64,000 nucleotides of DNA from Bathymodiolus brooksi (lineage: Eukaryota; Mollusca; Bivalvia; Mytilida; Modiolidae), in NCBI GenBank assembly GCA_963680875.1, contig OY804584.1, positions 92,254,031 through 92,318,030 on the forward strand. Direction: 5' to 3'. Under the pieces are notes generated by a model that was given only the letters and a program-made list of their open reading frames with translations, was not told where the DNA came from and searched no databases. Numbering within the stretch: the stretch's first letter is position 1; each line of letters starts with the position of its first letter. Both the position numbers and the translations under genes were made by a program. Positions 55,511 to 64,000 of the stretch are shown here, piece by piece.

Positions 55511-57650
55511 AGATGAATTAATCGGAGTCCTCTTAGAATTATCCTCGTCGCCAGTTTTATGTTTGGAGCTTAATTAGCATAGAAACAACCATTCACTTCA
55601 AATACGTATTTAATACTGACTAAGCATCAACTATTACAAACAAACCATACACATTGACAGAGTTAATATTAATTAAAAGATGTAGACAGATTTATGACAC
55701 AGATGCTGGAGTTTCTCAGTCTCAAAGTTCACTGTAAGTTCACTGCACATAAAAGACAGATAAATACATAACATGTTTCATTTACAAAAATAGTCATTAT
55801 AATCTTTTACCTGTTGAAGGTATTATTTGACGGATTGACTACATTAAAATCTATGGCTGTTTTTAAGTAAATAAACAAATATTATGAAGGGATACATAGT
55901 AAGTCATAAATCTGTAAGAATATATTATTGCTTTGCAAATGATGGTAACCTAATCTTCTCGCTAATGATTAGAACAGAAATTATTGGCTTATGGTAGAAA
56001 ATAAGCCACCCTGCCCCCTCTTGAACTGTGGATATTAATGGTGACTTGCTTAACATCAGTGCCGCTAATGTCTGGTCTTTGAGTGGGCAAAACACTTTCA
56101 CATTTTATTTTTAAAATATGGCTTCGAAAACATGAGTTCCTTAGAGAACTTATAGTCAAGAATTGAAAATAAAATAAATGAGTTTAATATGGTCCAACAC
56201 TATAAACTAAAGCAGACCAGCCTTGGTATTTAAATCATCGTTAGTAACTTATTAAAGTAACCCATAATATTGATACAAAATATGCAAATTAGTAATCACA
56301 ATGAAAGAATGTTAAGGATGGTCACTCTTCATGTTTTTTAAATGTAGTAAGATTTTCAAACTTCTCTGGTTTTATCCTTCATCCATGTAAACGGGGGAAG
56401 CAAATTGCACACTGACCCCCTATCTTATTGCATAAATATGTTCTTTAGACCATTAAGGGGTACTGAGAAAAAAATCATAAAATCCTTAATAAATTTTCCT
56501 TGTTTTTGAGGCCAATAACCATCCACATATTAAGCTAAGGAAAAACCCACAGGAGTTCGGTTTCAACGTCTTATATCTTGGAAAAAGCACAATATATGTT
56601 TTTCTTCTTAAATTTTCCTTTACTTCATAATGCTTAATCAATCAAAGCAGGTTTCATAACATCCTGATATCAACAAAATCAGGAGTGACCATACTTAACA
56701 ATTTTAGATGTCTTCCTTACTGTGAAGTTCAAGTTATGGGGTCATTCACTCTTGTTTATCAGACACATTTGTTTTTATTGCCCACTTCCTAACAAAGTTC
56801 AGCGATTGTATATTTCCGAATATGTCCGTCGGTCTGTCTGTCCATCAAAAGGCTTCCTAAACTGCTTGTTGGAATACGATCAACCTGAACACAAAACGAA
56901 TGTGCAGATGTACACGAAACAATATAGTTAAACTCATGATCATGGCTGGTTGATTTCCTTATTACACATCATTTGTAATAAAATAACAATATGATCTAAC
57001 CATCTGGACACAGGACATTAAAACTTTCTCAATGATACCATGTACCTCCATCATGGTACTTTTTTACTGAATCACTTGTCAATATTGAACTGATATGGGA
57101 GATTATATTTATATAATCGTTGTTTATTCATGAAGTATATTGTGACATTCATCATTAAATCAAATGTTTCAGCAAAGTAAATAGCTCTGAGTTCATGAGG
57201 TCAAAGCTATAAAACCCAGAAGTTGTGTGCAAAGATAACAAGGACCCCGTCGCATTGCAGACACTATTATGTATTACATGTCTGGTCAGTTAGTTCATTA
57301 AAGTCAGTAGAATAGTAAACATCTCGTAAAGCATTTGGTAGCCTCTCCCCCCACAATATGACATATATGAAAGTAGTTCTTACCCCTGCACTGAAGTCGG
57401 AGACCCCATAGTCATAGTTTGGTCGCCTCTGTTGATGAAGTAAGGCAGTCATTTCTTGTTCTGGGAATTATAATTTCTTTTTTCAAGTTTTGAAGTTTAT
57501 AACTATTCAATATTGAGGAATGCAATAATAAGGTTCATATTGCAAATTAACATTCGGTGCCGGACCGACGAGTATATACATTTTTAGTATCATTTTGGAT
57601 TTAACATTTCGAATTAGACGGTAAGAAGTTATATAACCTTTTAATTCAGT
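55511..57650. other. Right-arm leader, MITE-like element and spacer
   Basis: Mirror of 48,649-50,785: Gypsy-B leader (CCAGTTTT near 55,551), MITE-like element bordered by TTAA at 56,312-56,698, and non-coding spacer. A visible difference from the left arm lies near 56,268 (AATATTGATAC here, AATGATAC on the matching left strand). Confidence 0.8.
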
Positions 57651-58773
57651 ATGGCGTCACGTAAATCAAAACGTCAAATGAAGAGATCGCATCCCTATAT
57701 CAATGCATCAGCAACAAAAGATGCCAGTGAACCCACCCATATGAGCTGTGAACAATTAGAAGCGTCTTTGACTGAAATAGGGATCAAAGTGCCAGCTAAT
57801 CTTCCAAAAATAGTTTTAAGAAAGTTATTAAATGAGAATATGAACACTGCTTCAACCGATGTGCCTCCAATCGTTGAGAATGATAATGCAGATACTGGTA
57901 CTATTTTCGTTGAATCACCACCCGTTCAGACATGTGATCTACCAACAACGTGTATGCAGCGCATTATTTCTGGTTTACCATCAGGTGACATTGTATCTGA
58001 TGCCAACGCCCTGCTCCACAGCAGTTCTGCTGCAAGCTTGAGCGGAAGTAATGACATGAATACCATATTAGGTGCACTGACGTCTGTAGCACAATGCTTC
58101 AGTAATTTGCAAGAAACAGTAACGCAACTATTGAAGTCACAACAGAAAGAGAAACAACTTTACGATGTAAATGGATTTAACTTACAGCAGTGGTACAGTA
58201 ATACCCCCGCCATACCCAATCCTCAACCACCAGAAAATACAGTATACCAAGGCGTTAGATCAGACTCGTACACCAACGTTGACATAGTGTCACCACATTT
58301 ACAAAAACAAATAAGAGGGTAAGGATATCAACCTAGCATCTTTGCTTATAAATAATTATGAATGCCATCAAAAACGTAGCATATCAACCGAAAGCTTAGA
58401 GGTTCAACTTAGTGGGAAACCTGACCCTCGTTTAAATCGTTCCTTATCTATATCAGAATTCTTGAAAGCTTTTGGAAAATACAAGAGGGTTATGACCTTC
58501 GTTTACCCCGATAGACGTGCAGAGCTCGATGCATATGAAGATGATATAATAGATATTTACAATTTTTTTGGTTCAAAATGTTATGATTATCACAAGTTAT
58601 TCTCTTCCAAGGCTGCCGTGCTATTGCGAGAGAAAAGGGTTAAAGTGGATTGGTTAAAGCGTGATCGCGACATTATCTCATTGATATCATCAGTTTCCCA
58701 AGAGCCTAGCTGTGCTCATCTGGAACCCCTGCTGTGTTCCTCGCAGCCCCTGCTGTGCTGCATCCCTAGATGA
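57651..58773 (+). pseudogene. DIRS-like element: Gag-like protein (right arm)
   Basis: Mirror of 47,475-48,648: frames 57,651-58,322 and 58,342-58,773 with the same shift between them. Private differences include SVAQCF (left SVTQCF), GFNLQQW (left GFSLQQW), VMTFVYP (left VMTSVYP) and VDWLKRD (left VDWSKRD). The C-terminus ends earlier (CCIPR then stop) because about 115 bp present in the left arm are missing at 58,771. Confidence 0.65.
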
Positions 58774-59779
58774 ATCCCAAGGTCCAAAATATATGTATTT
58801 GCATGTTTCTAATTATATTATTATTCAATAAATATGTATTCTATGAACTTCTTTATCAACAGATATGCCACCCCCTTTTATATGTCGTTTGGATACTCTT
58901 GATATCACATGTCTAACATTGATTGTGTTTGTCATTGTCGTTATGAATGGAATTGTATCATTGGTACCACGTGCTTTATATTTGATAGATTGGACAGCTG
59001 TATCTGGTGCTTAAATTAAAATGCATTATACATGCACGTGGTCGCTTATTGGTTCCGATCCTATGTTTGTCAGCTATGCTATGAATGAAATTCTTTGGTA
59101 CCACGTGCGTCATGTTTGATAGATTTGACAGCTGTATCTGGTATTTGGATTAAATGCACTACACACGCTCGTGGTCGCTCTCACGTTAGACTTTAATCTT
59201 TTTTGCGTCTGAGTTTTAATTGACAGCCAGTGGTAATTGTTTATGGTTTGTTGTGATAACACCTTCTGTTTATTTGAATATCAAATCACCTACTATATAC
59301 ACAGTAAGAGATATGAATAAATATTTATTATACTTTGAATCTTCAAAGCAAAGTAATAAATTCCTTCATAAATATAATTAAAATATTTATATTCATGTGA
59401 ATATATTAGGATATAGGTACAAGGCGCAATTACCTATATAGGTAAGACGCCTTCCAAATCTAAATAACAACAATATATTCAATATTTGTTCATTAGAACC
59501 ATAGATGGATCATCAATGTAAGAACTGAGGAGGGACGACCTCCAACTATTTTTAATTCGTTACTCCTTTTTTGTGTCTATTTTGTATTGTTATATATGGG
59601 CAATATTGAATTTAAAATCGACTCCAAAAATGACTCCAAAGGAGTGAGTATGATAAGGGTAGATTTTGGCCCAATCTCAGAAACTGTTTATATAGATATA
59701 CTATTAAGCAAAATCATTGAAAGGTAAGACAAATATTTTCTTTTATGATTTCACTTTGTCCTTTGTTGCTTAGCAACGT

Positions 59780-62625
59780 AAATGGAGGAGGGTCCAATTA
59801 ATCATTGGAAATTCAAATATGGTGGTTTTATTTTACATATCTTGCATAATCTTTTCGACAAAATGTTATACTCTGTGTATGTACACTCTAAACATAATAT
59901 TCCAATTCTCTATGGTAGCATATAGTATTTTTGAGTAGCTTTGTCACCCTAGCAACGGTTTTGTAAACATTAAATTAGCCTTTATTATTGCAATTAATGG
60001 TTGAATTTTGACATCTACGATCTTTTGACTTGATATTTGATTAAGCGGTACATTTTTGTCAAGCTATACACACTACAAATGTTATTTTATATTTCAAGAA
60101 TACATTTTGATATTTTGATTCATAGTTATGCCCCGTCCATAACAACAGGTTTCCCTATGCACAGTATTTTCCTGTAGATCTCGTGGACCTTTTATTTAAT
60201 CAAGAAAAAAAACCTACAACAGCACCTTAGCAGATCTAGAGACATCTTATCATTTACTAACCAGTATATATTATAAGAATTCCTTAAACCTTACAATGTC
60301 CCTAGTAACCAAATATTATCCCTAGCAACCGCAGAAACTCGTCAATGCTGAGCTCTGTAAATTGCTTTTTTAAAATCTTTTTATAACCGAATATTGATCT
60401 TTTTATTTTTTAAATCATGAGAGGAAATTATTCTCAGTAATTAGAATGTCAAAGGAACCAAGTCAACTGCATAACATGGTAAAGCAGCGCTACAGCGGCA
60501 GCAAATGGGCAGGAGAGGATATAATCCATGTTGAATAATTAAGAAATAAATCATGGAAGCCAGAATGTGTTGGGAGTTTTAACATGGATTGGCGGATATT
60601 ATACGTTATTAGTCTCGAGGTGTTATATATCCCGTTTTAAAGGGCAGTGGTTTTGTTAAAAGGTGAGGCTGCCCTTTAAAACGGGATATATAACATCTAG
60701 AGACTGATAACATTTGTATCTGCATGTTCCAACATTAATAAGTTTGTCCTTATTATAGGAAAAACATAAATCTTTGGACAAAGATCACAGAGAGCGATTA
60801 TTGATTTTCTGTCATCGTGTGAAATGTGTGTCGTCTGCTGTGCACAATGTAAATGGACAGCACATAGGTGAGAGCGATTATTGATTTTCTGTCACCGCAC
60901 GGCTCCCCTGAAATTTTAAAAGTACATGTACCTTTTTAGCCAATCAAAATTCTACTTGCCACGAGAACATCAGATAATAGTATTTTATCCCGAGCCAGAA
61001 GCGAGGGATAACATTTACTAATATCCGCCAATCCATGTTAAAACTCAAAACACATTCTGGCTTCCATGATTTATTTCGATTCTGATATGTCTTAAGAGTA
61101 CAAATACGGTAGTATACTTTGATTGGAAGACGGTAATTTATATTTACGGTATCTTCAAACTTTTTTTGTTGAGAAAAGTAAAACGTGATAGATTATATAA
61201 ATAGAATGCTTGGTAATACTGTATTATCGGTCATGACCAATTAAAGTAAGACCATACCACTAAAATTCCAAGTAATACTACACATTTAGCACTGACTCAT
61301 AAACGATATACTATATCAATGACATTCTTAGTAAGGATAACAAAATACCATTATAAACAAAACACCGAATATGTAATTCAAACCTGACATCCGTGTACTA
61401 TGTTAAAACATGCACGTTTTATCGTTATATGCACTGTATTAGATGAATTATGAATTATCAAATATATTGTTTGTTTTTCCATACTTTATTGAAATAAGTA
61501 AGAATACAATATTGATCTCACGATGTTGTTATCGGCAGTCATGCGTGCTAAACCATTACGCCACCGCAACGTTAATATTAAGCTATATATAAATCAAATA
61601 TGCGTTAATACAATTATTCATCGGGAATTCACTTTGCGAAAGAGCTAAATAAAATATATTTGTTAAAGGGAAAAAAAAATAATAAAAAGTAAAGGGACTA
61701 CTAAAAATAGAAAGTTCCGATGTGTTTACATGTCCAATGAATTAATTTCTAAGATAATCTGACGTACTACTTTTATTTTTGGTTGCTTGTTTTGTTTTCT
61801 GTACTTTTTGTGAATTGTGGGGATAATATTAAAGTATACTTTAGTATAGTAACACATGAAATTCCACTGAGAGTTAGAAAAAAAATACGTTGGACTCAAT
61901 GCACAATCAGGTCGACAGTAAATCACCTCCAAAATTTATTTAACGTCAAAACTGTTTCATAAAAATTGTTCAAGTTTTACTCCCGTAGCAAAACAACCAC
62001 GATAACCAACTTTATTTTGGATGAGATTAAAAGGTCGATTTCTATTTCTGTCTATTATGGATGAAAACGGTCAATAAAAGATGGCTGCTGACGAGAAATC
62101 GACCTTAAAATAAATTTTTTATTGCAGATTTCATACTCTCCACACTCGGGTACCAACACAAAAAGTAAATGAGATATGTGTTTAAATATATTAACATCAT
62201 ACTAAAATATGCCGTTGGTACCTCTTGTGGTTATACTGAAAATTGACATTAAATACACATTTCTTGTTAGATTTCATATATTTTCACGAAACGATAGACT
62301 TTTCATTGACTAGTGTGACGTCATTGCACGTGCAGATATGGAAAATTGTTACCAAAATAGTAGTTGGGGTAAAGGTCTTATAAAATCAAGAAACAACGAA
62401 AGCTATACGTTTGATTTATAATTTGTCTATTTTTTAGGCCAATTTCTGCCCTTACCATACCTACTCCTTTGACTCCAAACTCCACTCCAAAACTGACTCC
62501 AAACTCCACTCCAACAAAGACTCCAGACTCTACTCCATGTTTTACAACATACCTCAATTAACGTGGTGTGCATGTCAACATAATTTCCTATTCAGTGCTA
62601 AACATGTGCCAGGTGTTAAAAACAA
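59780..62625. mobile_element. Insert in the DIRS-like element (right arm)
   Basis: Mirror of the 2.8-kb insert, including nested inverted repeats (about 60,545-61,080) and the tRNA-like relic (about 61,500-61,575). Borders are approximate: the inverted ends are near 59,630-59,670 and 62,440-62,480. Confidence 0.5.
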
Positions 62626-63678
62626 TATAAGTGACGCTTTATCTCGTTTACAGATCGAAAAGTTCCGATTGTTGGCCCCACAAGCAGAGAAGCAGCCGTG
62701 TCAGTGTCCAACCGTCTCCGAGGTAATGTGGCGTTAAATAAAACTGTGGAACATTTATGGACTCATGCTGTGGCAGACAGAACTAGAGATTCTTATTATG
62801 TCGGCTATTCACATTTTCAGAAATATTTACTACTATAAATGGTGTGCAATGGTTTCGAAATTTATCACCTCCCATTTCGGAGGACATTTTAATCTTTTTT
62901 GTGGCACATTGTTTTGATACTTTAAAGTTACAACATTCGACCATTAAGTTGTATTTATGTGGAATACGCTATCAGTACATGAAATGAAATAGCACAAATC
63001 CATGTGAGACATCTGATAAGAATTATCTTAGCTTAGCAGACTTTCTCTTATTCTTAAGTCAGTTAAACGATTGCAAGGATTACATACTAGAACCAGATTG
63101 CCAATAACTTTCGATATTCTTGAACAAATATGTAAAAAAACTCAGTCAAGGTGTATTTAATCCTTAATAGATTGTATGTTAGAAACTGCATGTATTGTAG
63201 CATTTTTTGGTTTTCTAAGGTGTGGAGAATTCACCGTAAAACAAGCCAATACTTTTGATAGTTCCGTACATTTATGTGTATTTGATGTAATTTTTTGCGA
63301 AAACTATGCCCTTTTAAAACTTAAGAATCAAAAACAGACCCTTTAAGGAAAGGAATATTTATACAATTACACAAGATTGACAATTATATATGCCCCTTTT
63401 CGTCTTTGAAGAAATATCTCAAAGATAGAACAAAGCTGTATACTAGTACACGTCCTTTAGATCCATTGTTTATTACTGGAAATTGTCAAGTATTTGACAG
63501 ATACTACTTCTTAAGTAAAGCTAAATATGTTTTGCAATTGATTGGTTATGACCCTAACCTTTATAATGGTCATTCATTTAGTTCCGTTGCGGCTACTAGT
63601 GCTAGCAAGGTAAGAATGGAAGACCAAACATCCACGTCAACAATCAAAAATGCTCAAAAAAGCCTTATGTTTCAGTAA
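62537..63678 (+). pseudogene. DIRS-like element: end of RNase H and tyrosine recombinase (right arm)
   Basis: Mirror of 42,505-43,640. HVPGVKNNISDALSRL is at 62,605-62,655, the recombinase N-terminal region follows in shifting frames, and the C-terminal fragment with NGHSFSSVAATSA is at 63,406-63,678. One extra G at about 62,802 relative to the left arm (GTCGGCTATTC) changes the frame of the N-terminal part. The catalytic Arg is missing here as well. Confidence 0.7.
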
Positions 63679-64000
63679 TTATATCTTTGTATGATATGCC
63701 TACACAAACAGACATTGTTATTATCCTTAACTGTTAGCATGGTAAGTATAGTTAGTTATGAATGTATGTTTATCAGCTTTATTATGATCTTTAAATCATC
63801 ATTGCCATGTTGAAGGTATCCACACCACTTCATTCTTGAGAGCACTCAGCTGATTCTCATCTGAGCTATGGACCTTTATGCAATTTCACAAATTGGTCAT
63901 TTCTGAAATTACATTTTTAACCCCTAAGAATTCTGTTCTTATACTTCATCCTCCGTCAATTCAACACCTTTCGCAGCCACTGCTGTGCTGCATCTTGGAG
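63679..64000. other. Outer end of the right arm, cut by window
   Basis: Mirror of 42,183-42,504, non-coding, ending inside the GCACAGCAGGGGCT-type short repeats. Confidence 0.8.

Larger units (their letters stand above)
53168..64000 (-). repeat. Right arm of the giant palindrome
   Basis: Starts CATAATTTCGC at 53,168, the exact complement of GCGAAATTATG ending at 53,165; only CA (53,166-53,167) separates the arms. It runs to the end of the window. Confidence 0.97.

Overview
This is eukaryotic, AT-rich, transposon-dominated DNA, most likely from a bivalve or another mollusc. The guess rests on the repeat types: tRNA-derived SINEs with the tail AATATTGTTGAAAGTGGC, LINE 3' ends made of (AATTTG)n, and a reverse-transcriptase family I associate with bivalves. 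It is not proven by any conserved single-copy gene. Introns with GT-AG borders exclude a bacterial source.

Layout. 1-0.70 kb is a 41-bp tandem array. 0.7-6.06 kb is gene-poor and holds two decayed retroelement fragments (1.74-2.24 kb; 5.19-6.06 kb, minus strand) and a SINE doublet. 6.18-9.85 kb is a large ~32-bp minisatellite with higher-order duplications; it abuts the C-terminal end of a reverse transcriptase and its 3' region (9.85-10.61 kb), after which the array resumes briefly. 11.58-18.75 kb and 28.49-35.65 kb are two nearly identical 7.2-kb direct repeats. Each carries a decayed Cys-containing ORF, a Ty3/gypsy pol (Gypsy-A) already broken by three short G/C-run inverted-repeat elements, an integrase followed in frame by a PHD finger, a GC-rich ORF fragment and a LINE end. 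Between these repeats are the best host-like genes: a four-exon SAP-like/SWIM/YqaJ nuclease gene on + (18.84-24.85 kb) and the first exon of a THAP-domain gene on - (28.16-28.43 kb). 35.65-38.23 kb is the rest of the LINE and the second half of the GC-rich ORF that the LINE interrupts. 38.2-42 kb has no recognisable gene.

From about 42.18 kb to the window end is a giant palindrome centred at 53,166-53,167 with a 2-bp spacer. Each ~10.9-kb arm carries, from the outside inward, a tyrosine-recombinase fragment and a Gag-like gene of a DIRS-like element, split by a ~2.8-kb insert, then a second Ty3/gypsy element (Gypsy-B) whose gag-pol is cut at the centre within RNase H. The arms differ by substitutions, a 36-bp duplication, a ~115-bp deletion and different inactivating lesions in the same pol gene, so they are not copies of a single read.

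The most notable observations are the PHD finger on the Gypsy-A integrase, the palindrome, and the SAP-like/SWIM/YqaJ gene flanked by long direct repeats. All assignments come from reading the sequence; no database search was run.
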